A DNA stretch of 64,000 nucleotides from an uncultured Prevotella sp. (GTDB lineage Bacteria; Bacteroidota; Bacteroidia; Bacteroidales; Bacteroidaceae). The position numbers and the translations under genes were made by a program. This document shows, piece after piece, positions 56,232 through 64,000 of the stretch (position 1 is its first letter; every line of letters begins with the position of its first letter). The stretch lies in NCBI GenBank assembly GCA_944319935.1, contig CALUFM010000010.1, forward strand, positions 1 to 64,000, read 5' to 3'. The notes beneath the pieces are model-generated. The model made no database searches and was not told the origin of the DNA. It saw only the letters and a program-made list of their open reading frames with translations.

Positions 56232-58124
56232 ATGAAAAAACTTCTATTATCTTTAAGCCTGATTTTAAGCGTTATGGCAACAAACGCGGCGGTCAAGGTT
56301 GATCGCATCGACCCGACTGACTGGTACGTCGGGATGAAAGACCCGTCACTCCAACTGATGGTTTACGGCGAAGGCATAGGCTCCGCCGACGTGACAACTG
56401 ACTATGCGGGAGTCAAAGTGGACAGCATCGTCCGCCTGGACAGCCCCAACTACCTGCTGGTTTACCTCAACCTTGAGGATGCGCAGCCGGGAGAAATGAC
56501 CTTGCAGTTCAAGAACGGCAAGCAGACAAAGAAGGTGAAGTATGCCCTGAAGGCGCGCGAGAAGCGCGGAGAGGAGCGCGTGGGCTTCACCAACGCCGAC
56601 GTGCTGTACATGCTCATGCCAGACCGCTTCGCCGACGGAGACCCGAAGAACAACGACATCAAGGGCATGTATCCCTACAAGATAGACCGCACGCAGCCAA
56701 GCCTGCGCCACGGCGGCGACCTTGAAGGCATACGCCAGCATCTTGACTACTTCAAGGATTTGGGCGTGACAACCCTCTGGTTCACCCCCGTACTTGAAAA
56801 CAACTCGCCAGACTCGAACGGTAACAGCTCATACCACGGCTACGCCACGACCGACTATTACCGCGTAGACCCGCGCTTCGGGACAAACGCCGAGTACCGC
56901 AAGCTGTGCGACGAAGCCCACGCCAACGGCCTGAAGGTGGTCATGGACATGATTTTCAACCACTGCGGGTTCGAGCATCCGTGGCTGTCAGACATGCCTT
57001 CGAAGGACTGGCTGAACACTCCCGAATGGCTTGAAGCGCGCAAGGACAAGACGAAGCCTGAGGTTAACGACAAGTACTTGCAGACTTCGTACAAGCTGAC
57101 GCCCATCGTTGACCCGTACGCGAGCGACGTTGACATGAAAGAGACGGTGGAAGGATGGTTCGTGCCGACCATGCCCGACCTCAACCAGAAGAACCCGCAC
57201 GTGATGAAATACCTCATACAGAACAGCATCTGGTGGATTGAGACGGTGGGCATCGACGGCATCCGCATGGACACTTACCCGTATGCCGACGCTGACGCGA
57301 TGGCGGAATGGATGAAAACGCTGAACGATGAATACCCCAACTTCAACGTTGTGGGCGAAACCTGGGTGACAGAGCCGCCCTATACGGCAGCCTGGCAGAA
57401 GGACTCAAAAATCGCGAAGAAGAACAGCAACCTGAAAACGGTGATGGACTTCAGCTTCTATGACAAAATAAACCAGGCCAAGCGCGAGGACACCGACGGC
57501 TTCCTGACGGGCATGAACCGCGTGTACAACAACTTCGTGTACGACTACCTCTACCCCAACCCGTCAAGCGTGATGGCGTTCATCGAGAACCATGACACCG
57601 ACCGCTTCCTCGGAAACGGCAAGGACACGACAGCCCTGAAGCAGGCGTTGGCCATCCTGCTGACCGTGAACCGCATACCGCAACTGTATTACGGCACGGA
57701 AGTGCTGATGAACGGCACGAAGGAAAAGACCGACGGATACGTGCGCAAGGACTTCCCCGGCGGCTTCCCCGGCGACACTCACAACGCCTTCACCGCCGAA
57801 GGGCGCACCAAGGCTGAGAACGCCATGTACACATGGCTGAGCCGACTGCTGCACTGGCGTCAGGGCAACGACGTCATAACGAAGGGCAAGCAGACGCAAT
57901 TCATACCCTACAACGGCGTATACGTCATCGCCCGCCAGCATGGAGGAAAGAGCGTGATGACCGTAGTCAACGGCACGAAGAAGCCTGCCAAGCTCGCCGT
58001 AAAGCGTTACGCCGAGGTCATCGGTAGCAAGACCACGGCCAAGGATGTGCTTACAGGCAAGAGCGTCAGCCTGTCAAGCGACGTCAACCTTGAGCCGAGG
58101 CAGACGCTGATACTTGAATTCTAA
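56232..58124 (+). CDS. susA: Neopullulanase / alpha-amylase (GH13, SusA type)
   Basis: A periplasmic enzyme that cuts alpha-1,4 bonds in pullulan and malto-oligosaccharides. The 630-aa protein has a signal peptide (MATNAA), an N-terminal Ig-like domain (IDPTDWYVGMKDP) of the cyclodextrinase/neopullulanase group and GH13 with MPDRFADGD and HGGDLEGI. Catalytic residues are D347 (GIRMDTYP), E376 (VGETWV) and D455 (ENHDTDRF). It ends in a small beta domain. Last gene of the malQ operon, followed by a strong hairpin. Confidence 0.95.
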   Translation: MKKLLLSLSLILSVMATNAAVKVDRIDPTDWYVGMKDPSLQLMVYGEGIGSADVTTDYAGVKVDSIVRLDSPNYLLVYLNLEDAQPGEMTLQFKNGKQTKKVKYALKAREKRGEERVGFTNADVLYMLMPDRFADGDPKNNDIKGMYPYKIDRTQPSLRHGGDLEGIRQHLDYFKDLGVTTLWFTPVLENNSPDSNGNSSYHGYATTDYYRVDPRFGTNAEYRKLCDEAHANGLKVVMDMIFNHCGFEHPWLSDMPSKDWLNTPEWLEARKDKTKPEVNDKYLQTSYKLTPIVDPYASDVDMKETVEGWFVPTMPDLNQKNPHVMKYLIQNSIWWIETVGIDGIRMDTYPYADADAMAEWMKTLNDEYPNFNVVGETWVTEPPYTAAWQKDSKIAKKNSNLKTVMDFSFYDKINQAKREDTDGFLTGMNRVYNNFVYDYLYPNPSSVMAFIENHDTDRFLGNGKDTTALKQALAILLTVNRIPQLYYGTEVLMNGTKEKTDGYVRKDFPGGFPGDTHNAFTAEGRTKAENAMYTWLSRLLHWRQGNDVITKGKQTQFIPYNGVYVIARQHGGKSVMTVVNGTKKPAKLAVKRYAEVIGSKTTAKDVLTGKSVSLSSDVNLEPRQTLILEF

Positions 58125-58144
58125 AGCCGCAACGGCCTCTTATA

Positions 58145-58189
58145 CGCCAAACGCCCTTGAAGGAGAACTTTCTTCAAGGGCGTTTGGCG
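58145..58189. terminator. Hairpin terminator at the convergent end of susA
   Basis: CGCCAAACGCCCTTGAAG / CTTCAAGGGCGTTTGGCG (58145-58162 with 58172-58189), perfect 18-bp stem, followed by CATATTGCTTTTT. It probably serves both susA and the opposite gene ending at 58210. Confidence 0.8.
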
Positions 58190-58209
58190 CATATTGCTTT
58201 TTACGCATC

Positions 58210-58722
58210 CTATTTCTTTTTCAGCACGAGACCGTCGGTGACATAGCATTCGCCAAACTCGCTGTCGCCAACCCTCGTGACGTTGCCCACCGTCAGCGTC
58301 CTCTTTGCGGGGTTGACAGTAAGCGTAGCCGTGTACACATTGCCGTCCCTGCCGCCCGTGAATGTTATCTCGGCCTTGTTTCCGTCAGCCTTCCATGCGG
58401 TAATGACGCAGTCGTCAACCTTATAGTTGTAAGCGTTCGTCCCCATGCCGACATGGATTGTGCCATAGCATTTCACGTCATTGCCGTCATCGTCCCAGCC
58501 GTTGACGGACTTGCCGTAGAAGTCGAGTTCAATCACAGCCTCGTTAAAATCCACGCCCGCCTTCCATACGCCTTTGAAGGGTTTGGCCGCCGTCGAGCCT
58601 GTTTGGCATACTTCCGTTACGGCGTTTCCTCGTCCGGCGTCATGCCGTGCGGCCGTTGATAATTGGGGTGTCAATGCGAGAAAGGCCGTTACCGCTACGG
58701 CCAGAATGATTTTGTTTGCCAT
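58210..58722 (-). CDS. Small secreted protein, unknown function
   Basis: A 170-aa product with a signal peptide (LALTPQLSTAA). The mature part is beta-rich: PFKGVWKAGVDFNEAVIELDF, then KCYGTIHVGMG, CVITAWKADGNKAEITFTGG, YTATLTVNPAKRTLTVG. It opens with a GxW motif like lipocalin-type folds and has Cys scattered in the strands. I do not recognise the family. Promoter TTTTG / TACATTTG at 58772-58803 has 20-nt spacing, so it is a separate unit from the starch operon. Confidence 0.75.
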   Translation of the reverse strand: MANKIILAVAVTAFLALTPQLSTAARHDAGRGNAVTEVCQTGSTAAKPFKGVWKAGVDFNEAVIELDFYGKSVNGWDDDGNDVKCYGTIHVGMGTNAYNYKVDDCVITAWKADGNKAEITFTGGRDGNVYTATLTVNPAKRTLTVGNVTRVGDSEFGECYVTDGLVLKKK

Positions 58723-58771
58723 CGTTGATTACTGTTTGGTTAATAAAGTTAACATTTTTAATACTTGCTCA

Positions 58772-58803
58772 CAAATGTAAATAAATATCCGCCTTTCACA
58801 AAA
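58772..58803 (-). promoter_or_regulatory. Promoter of the 170-aa secreted protein
   Basis: TTTTG (58799-58803) and TACATTTG (58772-58779) on the minus strand. The leader is about 45 nt. Confidence 0.7.
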
Positions 58804-58905
58804 CAATTACCCGTGGTTAACTTTCTTTAAGATTTCCAGTCCCCGTTTTTCACGTCGCCATGCCATGATTGCCCTGTCGTTTTATTGTATGGAATTTTAA
58901 AAGGG

Positions 58906-59204
58906 GGTCATCCGCAGTTTAGGAGTATGATGTATAAGTGTAAAACCCGTCCCCGAAGGGGGCGAATAGCATGTTGGGTTATGCAGTGGCAGATTCTTAC
59001 GGTTATGCGGCATGTCCGTATACCCCATAATCATATACCCTTAAAACCTTACAACCGTAAATGCCATTCGCCCTCTTCGAGGACGATTTTTATGGCCATT
59101 TGATACCGCAAGTTACGCTTCGCTCCACATGCGGTCAAGCAACGTTGTACGTCTTCGACGTCCTGTTGACGTAAGAACTCTTACACCTAAACTGCGAATG
59201 AACC
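58906..59204. mobile_element. MITE-like element, copy 2 (no transposase)
   Basis: The ends GGTCATCCGCAGTTTAGG (58906) and CCTAAACTGCGAATGAACC (59186-59204) are near-perfect terminal inverted repeats of about 18-20 bp. The interior matches copy 1 at 19627-19882 in the same direction. The internal stem CGTCCCCGAAGGGGGCGAAT / ATTCGCCCTCTTCGAGGACG is kept in both copies. Confidence 0.65.
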
Positions 59205-59290
59205 GCGAAAGAACGCCTTTTGCGCCACGAAAGGCATCCTTTTACGCCGCAAAAGGCCACCTCTTGCAAGCCGAAAGGCGACCTTTTGGG
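59205..59290. repeat. F1 multi-hairpin repeat next to the MITE-like element
   Basis: GAAAGAACGCCTTTTGCGCC, ACGAAAGGCATCCTTTTACG, CGCAAAAGGCCACCTCTTGC and GAAAGGCGACCTTTTGG. As at 19415-19498, an F1 copy abuts the MITE-like element, here on the other side. Confidence 0.65.
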
Positions 59291-59379
59291 AAAGCACTGA
59301 CAATCAGCGCGATACGCATCGGGCGCAGCCGTTTCGGCATACAACGGGCGCGCACGTCGAAATTCACGGTAAACCGTTA

Positions 59380-59409
59380 TTGCACAGAACATATTTTTAC
59401 ATAATTTTG
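59380..59409 (+). promoter_or_regulatory. Promoter of the 199-aa secreted protein
   Basis: TTG at 59380-59382 and TAATTTTG at 59402-59409, spacer 19 nt. The start would be about 30 nt before the ATG at 59446. Confidence 0.7.
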
Positions 59410-59445
59410 CTGCTGAAGAAATTGTCTAATTAAAACCAAACAACC

Positions 59446-60045
59446 ATGAAGAGAATTACAAAACTTATTTGCGCAATGGCGATAGCCCTTTTCGCAATAC
59501 CGCAACAAGCCGACGCACAGTTCCTGAAAAAGCTGAAAGAGGCGGCCAAAGGCGTGGTGAAAGAGGTGTTGACTGACGACAACGCCGAGCAGACCACCAC
59601 GACGCAGCCTGGCACGACCACCGCGCCAAGCACCAACTTCGTGACTTCGGCGTCGGGCGTAAGCGTAGGAAACCCCGCCGCACAATACTTCGACCTGCAG
59701 TTTGTAGAGGCCGTGGGCAACTCTGCCGCCAACACCGTAACCATATATCTCAAGGCCACGGCGAAAGACCTGAACTACGCCAACGTGCAAATCGGCAACA
59801 ACACCGTTGTGGGGTACGACACTGACGGGAACGAATACAAGAGCAACAACTACGCCCTGGCGAAGAACCTGACGGTGGGCCTGCCCGTGAAATATGAAAT
59901 ATCGTCACTGGCAAACGTGCCATCTACGGTAAACACGCTGGCGGTAGTCTACGTAGGTTGGTACATCAACAGCTCAAAGGCGGCCAAAGGCGGCAACCTG
60001 TCAACCAACATCCAGTTGAAAAACGTGCCTGTAAAGTGGCAATGA
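59446..60045 (+). CDS. Small secreted protein, unknown function
   Basis: A 199-aa product with a signal peptide (PQQADAQ). A short amphipathic helix (FLKKLKEAAKGVVKEVL) and a Thr-rich linker (TTTTQPGTTTAPST) lead to a beta-sandwich-like domain (FDLQFVEAVGN ... VTIYLKATAKDLNYANVQIG). The KKLK-xx-AKxVVKEVL start occurs in other Bacteroidota periplasmic proteins that may associate with membranes. No family name can be given. It stands alone with its own promoter. Confidence 0.78.
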   Translation: MKRITKLICAMAIALFAIPQQADAQFLKKLKEAAKGVVKEVLTDDNAEQTTTTQPGTTTAPSTNFVTSASGVSVGNPAAQYFDLQFVEAVGNSAANTVTIYLKATAKDLNYANVQIGNNTVVGYDTDGNEYKSNNYALAKNLTVGLPVKYEISSLANVPSTVNTLAVVYVGWYINSSKAAKGGNLSTNIQLKNVPVKWQ

Positions 60046-60339
60046 CGTCTTCAGCAGACAAGCTGTGTTTTCAGCAGACAAGCAGACTTTCTTAGCAGAC
60101 AAGCAAACAAGTGACGAGCAGACAAGGAGATTTGCCTTGATGCTCGCCACTTGTTTTTTATGCTAATCCGTTTGTTTGCCCGTCACTTGTCTGCCAAACA
60201 ACTTACAGGGAAACTTCGCTTGTCTGCTTGTCACTCGTCTGCTTGTCTGCTGAAGACGTTTGCTTGTCTGCTCGTCACTCGTCTGCTTGTCTGCTGAAAA
60301 AGTCTGCTTGTCTGCTCGTCACTTGTTTGCTAAGAAACT
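60046..60339. repeat. Repeat field of GTCTGCTTGTCTGC units (family F5)
   Basis: The left arm (60046-60126, CTTCAGCAGACAAGC and onward) and the right arms (60218-60259 and 60260-60339, GCTTGTCTGCTGAAGACG and relatives) are inverted copies of 8-9-nt units mixed with GTCACTTG / GTCACTCG. They can form a stem of about 40 bp. No gene. A shorter relative is at 48688-48745. Confidence 0.8.
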
Positions 60340-60341
60340 TC

Positions 60342-60917
60342 TCAATAAAGGAGGAGCAGCCCCGCCACGCCGGCATAACATATCATGCGGATGGGGTTGA
60401 CCTTGAAATACTTCGTGCCGACGAACGACGCCACGAAAAGCGCGCAGCTAATCCAGAACTGCCAGGGGTTGACGTCGGGTGCGCTGAAGTTCTCAGGGTT
60501 CATCAGCAGCAGCGTGGCGGCCGCGAGAAGGCCGACAACGGCGGGACGAAGCCCCGAGAACACGCTCTGCACGGACGACGTGTTCATGTATTTCATGAGG
60601 ATTTTCGCTATCAAAATCATCAATATGAACGACGGCAAGACGAGCGCGAACGTGGCCGTAAAGCTGCCAAGGACGGACATCCAGTAACCGAACCCCTCGT
60701 TATGCACCGCCGTATAGCCGCAATACGTAGCCGAGTTGATGCCGATGGGGCCGGGCGTCATCTGGCTGATGGCCACGATGTCGGTGAACTCTGACGTGGT
60801 GAGCCACGCATGCTTGTGGACAACCTCGCCCTGAATCAACGACAACATGCCGTAACCGCCGCCGAAACCGAACAGCCCGATTTGGAAAAACGTTATGAAA
60901 AGCTTTAAGAAAATCAT
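60342..60917 (-). CDS. Chromate transporter-like protein, half 2
   Basis: A 191-aa membrane protein with about six helices and the ChrA half-domain motif FGFGGGYGMLSLIQGEVV near the N-terminus, plus SQMTPGPIGINSATYCGY. ChrA systems occur either as one long protein or as two short halves of opposite topology; this and the gene at 61074 form such a pair. Chromate export is the named function, but physiological substrates are uncertain. Confidence 0.9.
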   Translation of the reverse strand: MIFLKLFITFFQIGLFGFGGGYGMLSLIQGEVVHKHAWLTTSEFTDIVAISQMTPGPIGINSATYCGYTAVHNEGFGYWMSVLGSFTATFALVLPSFILMILIAKILMKYMNTSSVQSVFSGLRPAVVGLLAAATLLLMNPENFSAPDVNPWQFWISCALFVASFVGTKYFKVNPIRMICYAGVAGLLLLY

Positions 60918-60938
60918 AATCTTTAGTATATGAATTTA

Positions 60939-61063
60939 TAGAAGTTAAAGAAGTTATAGAAGTTAAAGCCATTACCATGGCAAAGATAAAACCTGCAAGA
61001 CATTTGTCTTTAACTTCTTAGTGAACGAAGTGAACGATAACTTCTTTAAATTCTTTAACTTCC
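60939..61063. repeat. F2-type inverted repeat between the two ChrA halves
   Basis: The left arm GAAGTTAAAGAAGTTATAGA (60941) and right arm ACATTTGTCTTTAACTTCTT (60999 onward), AACTTCTTTAAATTCTTTAACTTCC. The module GTGAACGAAGTGAACGATAA (61021-61040) is the inverse of the one at 48580. Confidence 0.75.
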
Positions 61064-61073
61064 ACATGATATT

Positions 61074-61619
61074 TTATTCTGTGGGCTTTATGTACTTTCC
61101 GTAAACATATCCGCTGACGCCAGCTATCAGGACGACGTATATCGGCGAAACGCCGAGCATACAGATTGCCAAGGCGCAGGCAATGGGAATCCAACAGTTC
61201 GTGAGCGTTATCTTCGCGCTCTTCGCCATGTTGAACGTCGGCACGGCGATCAACGCCACCACTGCGGGACGTATGCCGCGGAAGATGGCCGCCACAACCT
61301 TGTTGTCCTCAAACTGATGGAAGAACATGGCGATGGCCAGTATGATGAGGAACGACGGCAAGGCCGTGCCCAACGCCATGCACAACGCACCCCTAAGCTT
61401 GCGCAGACGGTAGCCAATGAAGACGCTGATGTTGATTGCCATAACGCCCGGACAGCTCTGGGCGACGGCTATCATGTCGATAAACTCTTCCTTGTCGAGC
61501 CACTTGTGCCTGTCAACCACTTCCGTCTCGATGAGCGGTATCATGGCGTAACCGCCGCCAAAAGTGAACAGGCCGATTTTGAAAAACGTCTTGAAACTGT
61601 CAATGTAAAAGTTGGACAT
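61074..61619 (-). CDS. Chromate transporter-like protein, half 1
   Basis: A 181-aa membrane protein with FTFGGGYAMIPLIETEVV near the N-terminus and QSCPGVMAINISVFIGY, the ChrA half-domain motifs. It precedes the second half by 157 nt, with an inverted repeat between. Both lie downstream of purL on the same strand, 115 nt from its end. Confidence 0.9.
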   Translation of the reverse strand: MSNFYIDSFKTFFKIGLFTFGGGYAMIPLIETEVVDRHKWLDKEEFIDMIAVAQSCPGVMAINISVFIGYRLRKLRGALCMALGTALPSFLIILAIAMFFHQFEDNKVVAAIFRGIRPAVVALIAVPTFNMAKSAKITLTNCWIPIACALAICMLGVSPIYVVLIAGVSGYVYGKYIKPTE

Positions 61620-61625
61620 TTTATT

Positions 61626-61738
61626 TTAAGGAAGTTATAGAAGTTAAAGAAGTTATAGAAGTTAAAGCCAAATGACTTTTCTGATTGACATCGACAAGAC
61701 TAATGGCTTTAACTTCTCTAACTTCTTTAAATTCTTAT
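61626..61738. repeat. F2-type inverted repeat between purL and the ChrA pair
   Basis: GGAAGTTATAGAAGTTAAAG and onward at 61626-61670 and the inverse at 61700-61738 (GGCTTTAACTTCTCTAACTT and onward). The right arm reaches the purL stop. Confidence 0.75.
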
Positions 61739-64000
61739 TTATGAGCTTCAATCCACTTTCTCGCGTTGACGAACGCCTCAATCCACGGCGTAACATCGTC
61801 CTTCACGCGGTCAGCCGGATACCAGCCGTTCTGCCAAGGGAAGATGGCACGCTCCAAGTGGGGCATCATTGCGAGATGGCGTCCGTCCTTAGAGCAGATG
61901 CCGGCTACGGCGTAATCGGAGCCGTTCGGGTTGCCGGGATACTCCGAATAGTGGTATTTCGCCACAACGTTGTACTTGTCTTCGCCCTCAGGCAGGTAGA
62001 ACTTGCCCTCTCCGTGGGCAACCCAGATGCCAAGGCTGCTGCCAGACAACGAACCGAACATCACGCTGTCGTTCTGCGGGATGTCAAGTCCGAGGAACGC
62101 ACTCTCGAACTTCCGCGAGTCGTTGTGCAACATCTTGGCGCGCTTCTCGTGTTCGGGATTGATGAGGTTAAGCTCAACCATGAGCTGGCAACCGTTGCAT
62201 ATGCCGAGCGAAAGAGTGTCTTCACGGGCATAGAACTTGTCCAAAGCCTCCTTCGCCTTCGGATTGAAGAGGAACGCTCCGGCCCATCCCTTCGCGCTAC
62301 CAAGCACGTCTGAGTTGGAGAAACCGCCGCAGAAGACAATCATGTTGACGTCTTCAAGCGTCTCACGACCCGTGATGAGGTCGGTCATCATAACGTCCTT
62401 GACGTCGAATCCGGCAAGATACAGCGAGTAAGCCATCTCCCTTTCGCCGTTTGTCCCTTTCTCTCGGATGATTGCGGCCTTGACGCCTGTCGGCTCGCGG
62501 CGGTCGGCCGAGATGCCGTATTGTGACAGTTTGCCTGTGAAGGAGTCGTTGAACTTCATCACGACGGGCTGCTTCTTATAGTTGTCGCGGCGTGCTTCGG
62601 CGCGTCCGTTCATGCTCTGGTCGCGGTCAAGCAAGTACGAAGTCTTGTACCATACGTCGCGCATTGCGTCGATGTCGAACTCATGCGTGAACTTGCCTTT
62701 GCTGATTTTGAGCTTGCGCGATGACGCATCAGGCCGTCCGATGCAAGCGTAGCATACGCCGTTGTCGTCCATCAAGTCCTCAAAGTCAAGCCTGTGACGC
62801 TCTGAAACCTGCACGATGACGCCGGGGTTCTCGGCCATGAGCATCTTAACAATGTCGTCGCAGTCGAACTTGTCGAGGCTGATGTCGAGACCACCATCAG
62901 TGTTTGCGAAGCACATCTCAAGCAGAGTGGTGACCATTCCGCCTGCACTGATGTCGTGACCGGCCATGAGCCAGCCGTTCTTGACAAGCTCCTGAAGCGT
63001 GTTGAAGGCTTTGCGGAAGTAGTCAGGGCTCTTCACCGTGGGCACGTCGTCGCCCACTTTGCCGAGCGACTGGGCAAAAGCCGAGCCGCCGAGGCGAAGC
63101 TCATCGTAAGAGAAATCTATGTGGTAAAGCCATGACTTGTCATCGTTCACCACCACGGGAGACACAACCTTGCGCACGTCAGACACCTGTCCGCCGCTGC
63201 TTACGATGACCGTTCCCGGGCTGATGATTTTCTGCCCGTCGGGGTATTGCTGGCTCATCGAGAGAGAGTCCTTGCCCGTCGGCACGTTCACTTTTATGGC
63301 ACAGCAGAAGTCCGAGAGTGCTTTCACCGCGCTATAGAGGCGCGCGTCCTCACCTTCCTGCGAGCGGCAAGGCCACATCCAGTTGGCCGAGAGGCTTACG
63401 CTGTCAAGCCCGTCCTCGAGCGGAGCCCACACGATGTTAGTCAACGACTCAGCGACTGACAGCACACTGCCGGCCTCAGGCGAAGCCAAACCGGCCTGCG
63501 GGGCGTGTCCGAGAGCCGTAGCGATGCCTTTGTTGCCGCGGTAATCCAGCGCGACAACGCCGCAATCAGACAGCGGGAGCTGGATTCTGCCCTGGCATTG
63601 CTGGCGGGCGATTTTGCCTGTAACGCTTCGGTCAACCTTGTTAGTGAGCCAATCCTTGCAGGCAACGGCCTCAAGCTGGAGTACGCGGCCTACATATTCA
63701 TCTAATTGAGAATTGAAAGTTGAGAGTTGAGAATTATGATTGCCATCGTTATTTACAGTTTGCTGTTTATGCAAATCACGATTTCCAATTCTCAATTTTC
63801 CATTCTCCATTGTCGTGTACGACACGTTTTCATAGTGCCTCTCCACGGTGTTGTCCCTCATGTAGGTCTTGGGCGAGTGGCCGAACATCTGCGCCACGTC
63901 GAGGTCGAACGGTCGAACGCCGTCGCCCTGCACAAAACTGAAGTGGGCATCGCCAGTGGTTTCGCCTACGACATACAGCGGGGCGCGCTCGCGCTCGGCG
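61735..64000 (-). CDS. purL: Phosphoribosylformylglycinamidine synthase, 5' part beyond the window
   Basis: The large single-chain FGAM synthase of purine synthesis; converts FGAR to FGAM with glutamine. The reading frame stays open to 64000, so this is the C-terminal part only. Visible motifs: APLYVVGETTGDAHF, MFGHSPKTYMRD, VLQLEAVACKDWLTNKVDRS, DCGVVALDYRG, the glutaminase Cys in LSLGICNGCQLM and the catalytic His in WVAHGEGKFYL. One oddity is an extra segment of about 35 residues (coded by 63704-63813) just before DEYVGRVLQLEAVACKDW. It reads IGNRDLHKQQ...NSQLSTFNSQL and comes from an inverted repeat. Confidence 0.95.
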   Translation of the reverse strand, partial: AERERAPLYVVGETTGDAHFSFVQGDGVRPFDLDVAQMFGHSPKTYMRDNTVERHYENVSYTTMENGKLRIGNRDLHKQQTVNNDGNHNSQLSTFNSQLDEYVGRVLQLEAVACKDWLTNKVDRSVTGKIARQQCQGRIQLPLSDCGVVALDYRGNKGIATALGHAPQAGLASPEAGSVLSVAESLTNIVWAPLEDGLDSVSLSANWMWPCRSQEGEDARLYSAVKALSDFCCAIKVNVPTGKDSLSMSQQYPDGQKIISPGTVIVSSGGQVSDVRKVVSPVVVNDDKSWLYHIDFSYDELRLGGSAFAQSLGKVGDDVPTVKSPDYFRKAFNTLQELVKNGWLMAGHDISAGGMVTTLLEMCFANTDGGLDISLDKFDCDDIVKMLMAENPGVIVQVSERHRLDFEDLMDDNGVCYACIGRPDASSRKLKISKGKFTHEFDIDAMRDVWYKTSYLLDRDQSMNGRAEARRDNYKKQPVVMKFNDSFTGKLSQYGISADRREPTGVKAAIIREKGTNGEREMAYSLYLAGFDVKDVMMTDLITGRETLEDVNMIVFCGGFSNSDVLGSAKGWAGAFLFNPKAKEALDKFYAREDTLSLGICNGCQLMVELNLINPEHEKRAKMLHNDSRKFESAFLGLDIPQNDSVMFGSLSGSSLGIWVAHGEGKFYLPEGEDKYNVVAKYHYSEYPGNPNGSDYAVAGICSKDGRHLAMMPHLERAIFPWQNGWYPADRVKDDVTPWIEAFVNARKWIEAHK
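63704..63813. repeat. A/T-rich inverted repeat lying in frame inside purL
   Basis: Arms AATTGAGAATTGAAAGTTGA (63704-63735) and TCCAATTCTCAATTTTCCAT (about 63784-63813) pair imperfectly over 30 nt. The units are of the same sort as those between genes near 2970, 36529 and 38660. The length leaves the purL frame open. Confidence 0.85.

Noticed and set aside
60046..60339. Possible CRISPR array in the GTCTGC repeat field
   Set aside because: Units are 8-9 nt, in both directions, without regular unique spacers, and no cas gene is near.

Overview
The window looks like a chromosomal segment of a Prevotella-like Bacteroidales bacterium. The signs are SusC/SusD pairs, SusE/SusF-type lipoproteins, Bacteroidota promoters of the TTG-(about 19 nt)-TAnnTTTG type, few Shine-Dalgarno sites, short sorting-domain-like C-termini, and a moderately high GC content. 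Species cannot be assigned from the sequence alone. No phage, insertion sequence with transposase, CRISPR array or rRNA was seen.

Layout. 1-120: tRNA-Pro(CGG) and its terminator. 316-10413 (minus): one nine-gene export operon. It has a YtrA-type ABC module (ATPase, two membrane proteins, GntR repressor) followed by a MacB-type ATPase, two MacB-like permeases, a periplasmic adaptor and a TolC-like channel. It reads from a consensus promoter with a perfect 9-bp-arm operator at its start point. 11118-13204: two glycosyltransferases. 13311-13676: a Cys/His-rich secreted protein. 13810-14754: a LysM/M23 hydrolase. 15176-37965 and 48930-58124: a split starch-utilisation region. The first block holds a secreted alpha-amylase, susC-susD-susE-susF, a MINPP-type phosphatase, a second susC-susD pair, a LacI regulator and an MFS sugar transporter. 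The second holds malQ, a GH97 alpha-glucosidase (susB), a type I pullulanase and a neopullulanase (susA). Between them lie housekeeping genes (nadK, pdxJ, a DJ-1/PfpI protein, ispD, recG) and envelope proteins (CotH-like, three lipoproteins, PAP2). The right end has two small secreted proteins, a two-piece ChrA transporter and the 3' part of purL, which is cut by the window edge.

How it works together. Surface SusCDEF complexes and secreted amylase/pullulanase bind and cut starch. Periplasmic SusA and SusB finish the digestion, the MFS protein imports maltose or glucose, and MalQ works on maltodextrins in the cytoplasm. Five copies of a LacI-type operator (core GCAAAC|GWTTGC, one degenerate) occur in front of susC1, susC2, the amylase, lacI itself and malQ. 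In every case the operator centre is 61.5-62.5 bp from a TAnnTTTG-like box, and the -33 region is poor. This suggests one regulator that ACTIVATES the whole dispersed regulon from a fixed upstream position.

The intergenic DNA is full of repeats: about ten copies of a GC-rich multi-hairpin family (AAAGGCCGYCTTTTGC), long inverted repeats built of 7-9-nt units (TTAACTCCT, TTAAGAA and relatives), two copies of a roughly 250-nt MITE-like element, and an A/T-rich inverted repeat that sits in frame inside purL. One gene (17725-19245) is split by a single in-frame TAA.
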